Positions 1 through 5,103 of a stretch of DNA of 5,103 nt are shown one piece after another. Where the stretch lies: NCBI GenBank assembly GCA_021779875.1, contig JAJXZV010000377.1, forward strand, positions 1-5,103, given 5' to 3'. A program made the translations under genes and the position numbers. The DNA is from Pseudomonadota bacterium (GTDB lineage Bacteria > Pseudomonadota > Gammaproteobacteria > Steroidobacterales > Steroidobacteraceae). The notes under the pieces were generated by a model. It did no database searches. It saw only the letters and a program-made list of their open reading frames with translations, and was not told the origin of the DNA. Numbering within the stretch: position 1 is the stretch's first letter; every line of letters begins with the position of its first letter.

Positions 1-1
1 C

Positions 2-1234
2 GCCGCCGCCCCGCTGTTCCTGCTGGCCGGCGGTCCCGGCCAGGCGGCCAGCGATCTGTACGCGCTGCTCGCGGGCGCGTTCGCCCGCGTCCACCGCGAC
101 CACGACATCGTGCTGCTCGATCAGCGCGGCACGGGCCGGTCCGCGCCGCTCGACTGCGATTACCCGCAGGACGCGCAGGATGGCGAGGACTCGCTGCCGG
201 CGCTGCGCGCGGCGACCCGTGCCTGCCTCGAGCGGCTCGGGCCGCGGGTGCGTTTCTACACGAGCAGCATCGCGGTCGGCGACCTGGACGCGGTGCGCCG
301 GGCGCTCGGCTACGCGCGCATCGATCTGTACGGCGCCTCGTACGGCACCCGCATGGCTGAGCTCTACATGCGCCGCCATCCCGAGGCCACCGAGGCGGTG
401 ATCCTGGACGGCGTGACCTATCCCGGCCAGGCCATCGGCCTCGAGACGCCGCTCGACGCCGAGCGCGCCCTGCAGGCGATCCTCAGCCGCTGCCGCGGCG
501 CCGCCGAGTGCGCGGCGGCGTTCCCGGACCTCGAGCGCGACTACGCCGGCCTGCGCGCGCGCTTCGGCGCCGAGACGGTCATGCTGAAGCTCGACGATCC
601 GAGCACCGACCAGCCGCGCACCCTGCGCTTCGGGCGCGGGATGCTCGGCGCGGCGCTGCGTTTCCTGTCGTACAGCGCCTCGCAGGCGGCGCTGCTGCCG
701 GCCTTGATCCAGCGCGGCGCGGCCGGCGACCTGGCGCCGCTCGCGGCGCAGAGCCTGCTGGTCGGCCGCGCGCTCGGCACGCAGCTCGCGAGCGGCATGC
801 AGAACACCGTGGTGTGCAGCGAGGACGTGCCGTTCTTCGAGCTGACCGCGGCGGCGCGCGCGCGTCTCGAGGACACCTTCCTCGGGCTCGAGCAGCTGGA
901 TGCGCTCGCCGAGATCTGCCGCATCTGGCCGCGCGGCCCGGTGGCTGCGGACCTGCGCGCGCCGCTCGACAGCGACGTGCCGACCCTGCTGCTCTCGGGC
1001 GAGGCCGATCCGGTGACCCCGCCCGCGGATGCCGAGCGCGCGGCGCGCGGGCTCACGCGCCACCGGCACCTGGTGCTGCCGGGCGAAGGACACGGACAGG
1101 CGGGCACCGGGTGCGTGCCGAGGATATTGGCGGAGTTTCTCGAGAAGCCGGATCCGGCGGCGCTCGACGTGACCTGTGCCGCGGGCCATCGGCCGGCGCC
1201 GTTCTTTCTCGGGCCGACGGGGCCCGCGCCGTGA
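2..1234 (+). CDS. Alpha/beta hydrolase, S33 tripeptidyl-aminopeptidase-like (5' end missing)
   Basis: The reading frame is open from the first full codon at base 2, so the true start and any signal peptide lie outside the window. About 410 codons are visible. Near the front is a glycine-rich LLAGGPGQ segment, matching the oxyanion-hole HGGPG loop of proline iminopeptidase-like enzymes, followed by LLDQRGTGRS. The nucleophile elbow is GASYG with Ser at 338-340. The acid is the Asp in SGEADPVTPP (1007-1009), and the His is in GEGHGQ (1091-1093), so the triad is complete. The VVCSEDVPF segment (about 811-837) and the Cys-containing tail are typical of the TAP-like C-terminal domain. Family members remove N-terminal residues or small peptides and are usually exported; export here is inferred. 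The stop overlaps the ABC ATPase start by four bases. It could also be an esterase; the substrate cannot be read from sequence. Confidence 0.93.
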   Translation, partial: AAAPLFLLAGGPGQAASDLYALLAGAFARVHRDHDIVLLDQRGTGRSAPLDCDYPQDAQDGEDSLPALRAATRACLERLGPRVRFYTSSIAVGDLDAVRRALGYARIDLYGASYGTRMAELYMRRHPEATEAVILDGVTYPGQAIGLETPLDAERALQAILSRCRGAAECAAAFPDLERDYAGLRARFGAETVMLKLDDPSTDQPRTLRFGRGMLGAALRFLSYSASQAALLPALIQRGAAGDLAPLAAQSLLVGRALGTQLASGMQNTVVCSEDVPFFELTAAARARLEDTFLGLEQLDALAEICRIWPRGPVAADLRAPLDSDVPTLLLSGEADPVTPPADAERAARGLTRHRHLVLPGEGHGQAGTGCVPRILAEFLEKPDPAALDVTCAAGHRPAPFFLGPTGPAP

Positions 1235-1962
1235 TCGAGGCGTCGGGCCTGTGCAAGCGGTTCGGCGCCGTCGAGGCGGTGCGGGACGTGTCCTTCGCGG
1301 CGCGCGACGGGCAGATCACGGGGCTGCTGGGTCCGAACGGTGCGGGCAAGTCGACCACCCTGCGCATGCTCTACGGGGTGCTGGGGCCGGATGCGGGCCG
1401 GGCCTGCGTCGACGGCATCGACATTCGCGGCGAGGTGTCGGCGGCGCGCGCGCGCCTCGGGGTGCTGCCGCACGCGGCCGGTCTGTACCAGAACCTGACG
1501 GCGCGCGAGAACGTCGCCTACTTCGGCGCGTTGCACGGCATGGCGCGGGCGCCGCTCGGGCGGCGCATCGAGGCGCTCGCGGACTCGCTCGGGCTCGGGG
1601 AGATCATCGACCGCCGGGTCAAGGGCTTCTCGCAGGGCGAGCGCATCAAGGTGGCGCTCGCCCGCGCGCTGGTGCACGACCCGGGCAATCTGATCCTCGA
1701 CGAGCCGACCAACGGGCTGGACGTGATGGCCATCCGGAGCCTGCGCAGCCTGCTCGTGGCGCTGCGCGACGAGGGCCGCTGCATCCTGTTCTCCTCGCAC
1801 GTGATGCAGGAGGTGGCGGCGCTGTGCGACCGGGTGGTGATCATCGGCGAAGGCCGGGTGCTCGCGGATGCGCCGCCGGAGGCGCTGCGCGCGCGCAGCG
1901 GCGCGGCGAGCCTCGAGGAGGCGTTCCTGGCGGTGCTCGAGTCGCGCGGAGCGGGCGCGTGA
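1231..1962 (+). CDS. ABC transporter ATP-binding protein, NatA-like
   Basis: This 243-residue ATPase powers the exporter completed by the next gene. All nucleotide-binding motifs are present: Walker A GPNGAGKST (residues 34-42, Lys40), signature FSQGE (133-137) in place of the classical LSGGQ, Walker B LILDEP (154-159, catalytic Glu158), D-loop NGLD (161-164) and switch His190 in FSSH. The Q-loop position holds His81 (GVLPHAAGLY), which fits the NatA/CcmA-type branch, where this loop is variable. Length matches stand-alone subunits of ABC-2 exporters. The GTG start at 1231 is chosen because the protein then begins IEASGLCKRFG, as the family does, and because it forms a GTGA overlap with the hydrolase stop. 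The only ribosome-binding-like sequence is a weak ACGGGG at 1217-1222, so translation probably depends on coupling. NatA of Bacillus exports sodium with NatB; sodium is not demonstrated here. Confidence 0.95.
   Translation: MIEASGLCKRFGAVEAVRDVSFAARDGQITGLLGPNGAGKSTTLRMLYGVLGPDAGRACVDGIDIRGEVSAARARLGVLPHAAGLYQNLTARENVAYFGALHGMARAPLGRRIEALADSLGLGEIIDRRVKGFSQGERIKVALARALVHDPGNLILDEPTNGLDVMAIRSLRSLLVALRDEGRCILFSSHVMQEVAALCDRVVIIGEGRVLADAPPEALRARSGAASLEEAFLAVLESRGAGA
1948..1951 (+). promoter_or_regulatory. Ribosome binding site for the ABC permease; start ambiguous
   Basis: GGAG lies inside the last codons of the ATPase gene. It is 10 bases before the ATG at 1962 and 7 bases before an in-frame GTG at 1959. 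The ATG gives a one-base TGATG overlap with the ATPase stop. The GTG gives a four-base GTGA overlap, like the junction at 1231, and better spacing. The two choices differ by one residue only. Confidence 0.45.
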
Positions 1963-3140
1963 TGGGCGCGCTGCTCACGGTGTTTCGCAAGGAGTTCCGC
2001 GAGAACCTGCGCGACCGCCGCACGCTCTGGTCGGCGCTGCTGTTCGGTCCGTTGTTCGGGCCGCTGGTGTTCGGCTTCATGGTGTCGAGGATCCTCGAGC
2101 AGAACGCCGACGCGGTCGACCGGCCGGTGGCGGCGACGGTGGCGGGGGCCGGGGACGCGCCCCACCTGATGCAATTCCTGGCCGAGCACGGCGTGCGCGT
2201 CGAGGCGCGCGCGCTCGATCTCGAGGCGGCGCGCGCGCTGGTGCAACGGGGCGGCGCGCCGCTGGTGTTGATCGTGCCGCCGGAATTCCCGGCGCGGCTG
2301 CGCGCCGGCCTGCCCGCCCCCCTGCAACTGGTCACCGACGGCACCGACTCGAAGGCGCACCGGTCGGTCGAGCGCCTGCGCGGGCTGCTGGCGGCGTACT
2401 CGGGCGCGATCGGCCAGGCGCGCCTGCAGATCCGCGGGGTCGATCCGCTGCTCGCGGTGCCGATCGCCGTGGACGAGGTGGACGTGGCCACCCCCGCGGA
2501 CCGGGCCGCGCTGGTGCTCGGCATGATGACGTATCTCGTGTTGTTCGCGATGCTGATCGGCGGCATGTACCTCGCCATCGATTCGACCGCGGGCGAGCGC
2601 GAGCGCGGCTCGCTCGAGGCGCTGCTCGCGCTGCCGGTCGACCGGCTGGCGCTGGTCGGCGGCAAGCTGCTCGCGACCTGCGCCTACATGGCGCTGTCGC
2701 TCGCGATCTCGCTGGCCGCGTTCGTGGCGGTGTTCCATTTCGTGCCGTTCGGCCGGTTCGGCATGAGCGCGAATCTCACGCCGCGCACGGCCGTGGTGCT
2801 GGTTGGAGTGTGTCTGCCGTTCGTACCGCTCGGGGCGGCCTTGATGACCTTCGTGGCCTCCTTCGCCCGCAGCTATCGGGAGGCGCAGACCTATCTGGGC
2901 GTGGTGCTGCTGGTGCCGACCCTGCCGATCGCCTTCGCGAGCATCTACGCGCTCAAAGCGCGGCGCGCGCTCATGCTGGTGCCGTCCCTGAGCCAGCACC
3001 TGCTCATGACCCGCGTGCTCAAGGAGCAGTCGCTGGCCGCGCCGGACCTGCTGATCTCGGCCGGCGCCGCGCTCGCCTGGGCGGCGCTGCTGGTCGCGGC
3101 CACGGTGCGTTTGTGGCGCCGAGAGACCCTGCTCGGCTGA
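1962..3140 (+). CDS. ABC-2 type transporter permease, NatB-like
   Basis: This 392-residue inner-membrane protein is the channel partner of the upstream ATPase. An amphipathic N-terminus (LLTVFRKEFRENLRDRRT) leads into a first membrane helix at about residues 22-42. A large soluble domain follows (about 43-180), expected to face the periplasm. Five further hydrophobic helices lie at about 183-206, 236-260, 277-300, 309-330 and 362-382. The cytoplasmic loop after helix 2 carries GERERGSLEALLALPV (211-226), the conserved ABC-2 loop thought to contact the ATPase. Six helices with a big loop between helices 1 and 2 is the NatB/YhaP layout and the usual length. Known relatives export sodium, drugs or other substrates; the cargo here is unknown. 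The gene overlaps the ATPase stop, and no other gene is joined to its 3' end. Confidence 0.93.
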   Translation: MGALLTVFRKEFRENLRDRRTLWSALLFGPLFGPLVFGFMVSRILEQNADAVDRPVAATVAGAGDAPHLMQFLAEHGVRVEARALDLEAARALVQRGGAPLVLIVPPEFPARLRAGLPAPLQLVTDGTDSKAHRSVERLRGLLAAYSGAIGQARLQIRGVDPLLAVPIAVDEVDVATPADRAALVLGMMTYLVLFAMLIGGMYLAIDSTAGERERGSLEALLALPVDRLALVGGKLLATCAYMALSLAISLAAFVAVFHFVPFGRFGMSANLTPRTAVVLVGVCLPFVPLGAALMTFVASFARSYREAQTYLGVVLLVPTLPIAFASIYALKARRALMLVPSLSQHLLMTRVLKEQSLAAPDLLISAGAALAWAALLVAATVRLWRRETLLG

Positions 3141-3205
3141 GACCGGCACGCCCCGGGATCCGTTGGTCGGAATGCCGATGCCACCCGTGGGCAAATTTGA
3201 GCGAT

Positions 3206-3232
3206 CGGGAATCGCGGCTACCCGCTTTTAGG
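3206..3232. repeat. REP-like palindromic element, possibly a weak terminator
   Basis: Within the gap after the permease, GCGG (3214-3217) and CCGC (3222-3225) form a four-pair stem with a CTAC loop, followed at once by TTTTA. A second small hairpin, GCGAT/ATCGC, overlaps it at 3201-3215. On the reverse strand the segment reads like AGCGGG...CCGCGAT, resembling the extragenic REP elements of Pseudomonas and relatives (GGAGCGGGCTTGCCCGCGAT), but degenerate. It could end transcription of the transporter operon. The stem is short, so neither role is certain. Confidence 0.3.
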
Positions 3233-3267
3233 GGTTTCGCCGTATGGCTCCTTGCCACATCAACATG

Positions 3268-3273
3268 TATAAA
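3268..3273 (+). promoter_or_regulatory. Possible -10 box for the 72-codon gene
   Basis: TATAAA matches the sigma-70 -10 consensus at five of six positions and lies 41 bases ahead of the ATG at 3315, in the most AT-rich part of the gap. The best -35-like hexamer, TTGCCA at 3252-3257, is only 10 bases upstream, well short of the normal 16-18. Either the -35 is weak or this is not a standard promoter. Confidence 0.3.
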
Positions 3274-3287
3274 GTGTGACGGGGTCG

Positions 3288-3299
3288 GTGGATATCCAC
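3288..3299. promoter_or_regulatory. Perfect 12-bp palindrome, candidate operator
   Basis: GTGGATATCCAC reads the same on both strands. It sits just downstream of the possible -10 box and 15 bases before the start codon of the small membrane-protein gene. A repressor dimer could bind here, or the transcript could fold just before the ribosome binding site. No regulator gene for it is visible in the window. Confidence 0.3.
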
Positions 3300-3314
3300 G
3301 CGAGGTTGGCATAA

Positions 3315-3533
3315 ATGACTGATTCGAGCCGTGCCCGGCCGGGCATCGCGGCTTATATGGGTGTAGTCGCCCTGTCGGCGACCACCATGCTCTGGCTGTT
3401 CTGGCACCACCCGATCAAGACGCTGGTCGCCACCTTCGCGGTGTTGACCACGCTCGCCATCGCGGCGAGATGGGCGGGGTCGCTCGAGCCCGAGATGACC
3501 ATGGAGCCTGGGGCGAACGAGCCGAGCCGGTAG
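3315..3533 (+). CDS. Small two-helix membrane protein of unknown function
   Basis: I do not recognise this 72-residue protein. A short polar N-terminus (MTDSSRARPG) precedes two hydrophobic segments, about residues 12-30 (ending MLWLFW) and 36-53. They are separated by HHPIK, which would form a tight turn. The tail from about 54 is acidic and polar (EPEMTMEPGANEPSR). The shape predicts an inner-membrane hairpin with both ends on the same side. The ATG at 3315 is supported by a GAGG at 3302-3305, nine bases upstream. The gene stands alone: 174 bases separate it from the permease, and a strong hairpin follows its stop. That argues for its own transcript. No signal peptide cleavage site, lipobox or cysteine is present. 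Small size and lack of a recognised family leave some doubt that it is expressed. Confidence 0.65.
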   Translation: MTDSSRARPGIAAYMGVVALSATTMLWLFWHHPIKTLVATFAVLTTLAIAARWAGSLEPEMTMEPGANEPSR

Positions 3534-3550
3534 GCAGGCGCCCACCGTCA

Positions 3551-3587
3551 TGACGCACCGGCGCCGTCGCGCCGGTGGTTGGCGTCA
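3551..3587 (+). terminator. GC-rich hairpin, probable terminator of the small membrane-protein gene
   Basis: CACCGGCGC (3556-3564) pairs perfectly with GCGCCGGTG (3569-3577) around a four-base CGTC loop. Outside this, TGACG (3551-3555) can pair with CGTCA (3583-3587), leaving only an unpaired bulge on the 3' side. The hairpin begins 18 bases after the stop at 3533. The run after it is short (CTTTCC), so termination may be partial or Rho-assisted. Position and strength nevertheless make it the natural end of that transcript. Confidence 0.6.
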
Positions 3588-3621
3588 CTTTCCGATGCAG
3601 AAGCTCGGGAGCTACCCCTAC

Positions 3622-3635
3622 AAGGCGGCCGCCTT
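3622..3635. repeat. Perfect 14-bp palindrome followed by a pyrimidine run
   Basis: AAGGCGGCCGCCTT is fully self-complementary and is followed by CCCTTCTTGTT. As RNA it can form a five-pair stem with a GGCC loop and a pyrimidine-rich tail, so it may be a second terminator element after the hairpin at 3551-3587. It could equally be a protein-binding site upstream of the Fic gene. Confidence 0.4.
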
Positions 3636-3658
3636 CCCTTCTTGTTAAAGGTAACCTA

Positions 3659-3687
3659 TCGTATGGAGCAAATTTAGCCCCATACGA
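3659..3687. promoter_or_regulatory. 8-bp inverted repeat ahead of the Fic gene, candidate operator or leader hairpin
   Basis: TCGTATGG (3659-3666) and CCATACGA (3680-3687) are exact reverse complements. Their centres are 21 bases apart, about two helical turns, and an AT-rich AAATTT lies between them. The right arm ends immediately before the AAAGGCAGG ribosome-binding region of the Fic gene. A dimeric DNA-binding protein could contact both arms on one face of the helix. The same sequence could fold in RNA next to the ribosome binding site. A poor -35-like TTGTTA sits at 3642-3647, but I see no well-spaced -10. Confidence 0.5.
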
Positions 3688-3702
3688 AAGGCAGGCTTCA
3701 GG

Positions 3703-4884
3703 ATGGCGGCCCAGACCGAATCCGCGAGTCGAGCGGGACGCTACATCACGCAGCCCACGGGGTACCAGGCATTCATGCCGGCACCTCTTCCGCCGCAACC
3801 CGCCATCGAGCTGGGCGGCGAGCTCCAAGGCCTGCTGTCCGCCGCCGACCGGGCGCTGGGCCGCCTCGACGGTTCGGTGCTCACCCTGCCGAACCCCGAC
3901 CTATTCGTCTTCATGTATGTGCGCAAGGAGGCGGTGCTCTCGAGCCAGATCGAGGGCACGCAAAGCTCCCTGCAGGATGTCCTTGCCGCCGAGGCACAGC
4001 TCTTCGAGCAGAACCTGCCGCGCGACGTCGACGAGGTGATCAACTACGTGCGCGCCATGAACCACGGACTGACCCGGCTCGCCGAGCTGCCGGTATCGGT
4101 GCGGTTGATCCGCGAGATCCACGCGGAATTGATGCGCGACGTGCGGGGCGGCAAGCTCACGCCCGGGGAACTACGCACCAGCCAGAACTGGATCGGCGCG
4201 GCGGGGTGCACGCTCAACACGGCCACCTTCGTGCCGCCCCCACACGCCGCAGTGCCTGCGGCGTTGGGAGACCTCGAGACGTTCCTGCATGCGCACGACG
4301 AGTTGCCGCCGCTCGTGAAGATTGCACTCGCGCATGTCCAGTTCGAGACGATCCATCCGTTCCTCGACGGCAACGGACGCGTAGGCCGTCTTTTGATCAC
4401 CTTCCTGCTCACCGAGCACGGCGTGCTGCACAAGCCGGTACTGTATCTGTCGCACTACTTCAAGCAACACCGGCAGGCGTACTACGAGCACCTGCAGGCG
4501 GTCCGCGACCGGGGCGCCTGGGAAGCGTGGCTCGCGTTCTTCCTGCGCGGCGTGATCGAGGTGGCCGGCGAAGCGGCCGAGACGGCCCGGCGGGTCCTGC
4601 AACTGCGCGAGGAGCACCGTGCCGCGATCACGGCACAACTCGGTCGCGCGGCCGGCAACGGCCACAAGGTGCTCGAATCGCTGTTCGACCGGCCGATCGT
4701 CGCGGTGGGCGACGTGCAGAAGCTGATCGGCACCACCTACGCGGCGGCCAACAGCCTGGTGTCGCGGCTCGTGAAACTGGGCGTGCTCAGCGAGATGACC
4801 GGCTACGCGCGAAACCGGCGCTTCCGTTATGCGCCCTATATCGCTCTGTTCAACGAGGCCGGGCCGGTGGGTGGAGCGCGGTGA
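3703..4884 (+). CDS. Fic family protein: AMP-transferase with N-terminal inhibitory motif and C-terminal winged helix
   Basis: This 393-residue cytoplasmic enzyme should transfer AMP from ATP to a hydroxyl of a target protein; some relatives also remove it. A Fic N-terminal domain (about residues 30-115) contains SSQIEG at 80-85. This fits the (S/T)xxxE(G/N) inhibitory motif of class II Fic proteins, with Glu84 expected to block the ATP site. The core (about 125-260) has the catalytic motif HPFLDGNGRVGR (218-229) with His218, Asp222 and Arg226/Arg229 all intact, and a target-binding flap around NWIGAAGCTLNTATFVPPP (162-180). Residues about 320-380 form a winged helix, with its likely recognition helix at 345-359. 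This is the full SoFic-like layout and length. ATG 3703 has GCAGG seven bases upstream, and the RYITQPTGYQAFMPAPLPP start is typical. No antitoxin gene is needed or seen. The target is unknown. A sample row has 65% GC, lower than the transporter genes. Confidence 0.95.
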   Translation: MAAQTESASRAGRYITQPTGYQAFMPAPLPPQPAIELGGELQGLLSAADRALGRLDGSVLTLPNPDLFVFMYVRKEAVLSSQIEGTQSSLQDVLAAEAQLFEQNLPRDVDEVINYVRAMNHGLTRLAELPVSVRLIREIHAELMRDVRGGKLTPGELRTSQNWIGAAGCTLNTATFVPPPHAAVPAALGDLETFLHAHDELPPLVKIALAHVQFETIHPFLDGNGRVGRLLITFLLTEHGVLHKPVLYLSHYFKQHRQAYYEHLQAVRDRGAWEAWLAFFLRGVIEVAGEAAETARRVLQLREEHRAAITAQLGRAAGNGHKVLESLFDRPIVAVGDVQKLIGTTYAAANSLVSRLVKLGVLSEMTGYARNRRFRYAPYIALFNEAGPVGGAR

Positions 4885-4946
4885 AGTGAATTCAAGCACT
4901 CCGTGCGATCATGCACTCGGGTCTTCCACGAGTACGATCGAAACGC

Positions 4947-4951
4947 AGGGA
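4947..4951 (+). promoter_or_regulatory. Ribosome binding site of the pyrophosphohydrolase gene
   Basis: AGGGA lies eight bases before the ATG at 4960 and fixes that start. The 75-base gap after the Fic stop also holds a four-pair hairpin GCAC/GTGC (4896-4906) and a five-pair inverted repeat ACTCG/CGAGT (4915-4933), both weak. There is no convincing terminator or promoter, so read-through from the Fic gene is possible. Confidence 0.6.
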
Positions 4952-4959
4952 TCACCCTT

Positions 4960-5103
4960 ATGTCAGAACTGACCGAACTGCGCGACGAATTGCGTGCGTT
5001 CGCGGCGGAGAGGGACTGGGACCAGTTTCACTCGCCGAAGAACCTGGCTTCCGCCCTCGCCGTGGAGGCGGCGGAACTGTTGGAGCCGTTCCAATGGTTG
5101 ACC
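4960..5103 (+). CDS. MazG-like nucleotide pyrophosphohydrolase, dCTPP1/RS21-C6 type (3' end missing)
   Basis: Only the first 48 codons are inside the window, and the frame is open to the last base. The visible part is diagnostic of the all-alpha NTP pyrophosphatase group: LRDELRAFAAERDWDQFHSP, then KNLASALAVEAAELLEPFQWL. Trp20, Phe23 and His24 lie in the segment that packs around the base in dCTPP1-like enzymes. Glu36 and Glu39 (VEAAEL) are the first half of the Glu-rich magnesium site; the second half would lie beyond the window. Relatives cleave dCTP, modified dCTP or other nucleoside triphosphates to the monophosphate and pyrophosphate, cleaning the nucleotide pool. Usual length is about 110-130 residues, so roughly two thirds is missing. 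It follows the Fic gene on the same strand after 75 bases and may share its transcript. Confidence 0.88.
   Translation, partial: MSELTELRDELRAFAAERDWDQFHSPKNLASALAVEAAELLEPFQWLT

Noticed and set aside
508..1230. In-frame upstream extension of the ATPase frame inside the hydrolase gene
   Set aside because: The extension reads as Arg/Ala-rich sequence with no family resemblance. The ABC domain begins at the GTG at 1231, as other family members do.
541..1800. Long open frame on the - strand, 419 codons, antisense to the hydrolase and ATPase
   Set aside because: Its translation is rich in Arg, Ala, Pro and Gln without any domain pattern. It is opposite two genes with complete catalytic motifs and is a by-product of very high GC.
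1176..1961. In-frame upstream extension of the permease frame across the ATPase gene
   Set aside because: It is Arg/Gly/Ala-rich and lacks structure. The typical ABC-2 permease N-terminus starts at 1962 (or 1959).
1518..3194. Long open frame on the - strand, 558 codons, antisense to the ATPase and permease
   Set aside because: The product is a low-complexity mix of Arg, His, Gln and Glu, as expected from reading transmembrane codons backwards. The sense frames encode clear ABC proteins.
3141..3200. Strong terminator directly after the permease stop
   Set aside because: Only four-pair stems (for example TCCG/CGGA at 3159-3171 and TGCC/GGCA at 3179-3193) without a T-run are present. The better candidate is the REP-like segment further on.
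3228..3551. Open frame on the - strand, 107 codons, across the small membrane-protein gene
   Set aside because: It has no hydrophobic or domain pattern, would cross the probable promoter and palindrome, and lacks a good ribosome binding site. The + strand frame gives a sensible membrane protein.
3641..3690. Possible integron attC site (GTTAAAG-like core plus inverted arms)
   Set aside because: The core words do not fit GTTRRRY and RYYYAAC with the needed spacing, and no integrase or cassette array is visible.
3575..4039. Open frame on the + strand, 154 codons, overlapping the Fic gene start
   Set aside because: The second half is Ser/Arg/Cys-rich out-of-frame reading of the Fic gene, and its start lies inside the terminator hairpin.
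3703..4884. Fic protein as the toxin half of a FicTA/Doc-Phd toxin-antitoxin pair
   Set aside because: The inhibitory motif is built into the protein (SSQIEG, residues 80-85), and no small antitoxin gene precedes it. This is a self-regulated class II Fic protein, not a Doc-type or class I toxin.

Overview
The window looks like chromosomal DNA from a high-GC proteobacterium, most likely a gammaproteobacterium. The coding stretches are very GC-rich: a hand count of bases 1561-1620 gives 45 of 60 G or C. Starts are ATG or GTG with short purine-rich ribosome binding sites, and genes are packed with overlapping stops and starts. The protein families are all common in Proteobacteria. I cannot name the genus. 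All five genes read left to right on the + strand.

Left block (1-3140): three genes joined by overlapping stop and start codons. First is the 3' part of a secreted-type alpha/beta hydrolase of the tripeptidyl-aminopeptidase (S33/TAP-like) group. Next is an ABC ATPase of the NatA type, then an ABC-2 permease of the NatB type. The ATPase and permease together make one complete exporter, presumably two ATPases plus two permeases. The overlaps imply co-transcription and translational coupling with the hydrolase, although the substrate is unknown.

Middle block (3141-3702): a less GC-rich stretch holding one small gene of 72 codons for a predicted two-helix membrane protein of unknown function. 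Its upstream gap has a REP-like palindrome, a possible -10 box and a perfect 12-bp palindrome. Downstream of it are a strong GC-rich hairpin (probable terminator), a 14-bp perfect palindrome, and an 8-bp inverted repeat just ahead of the next gene.

Right block (3703-5103): a complete Fic-domain AMP-transferase with its own N-terminal inhibitory motif and a C-terminal winged helix. After a 75-bp gap comes the first 48 codons of a MazG-like nucleotide pyrophosphohydrolase of the dCTPP1/RS21-C6 type.

No mobile element, CRISPR array, tRNA or rRNA is visible. I do not see a convincing wholly new system. The parts most worth checking are the inverted repeat in front of the self-inhibited, winged-helix Fic gene, and the shared sequence words that bracket the small membrane-protein gene.
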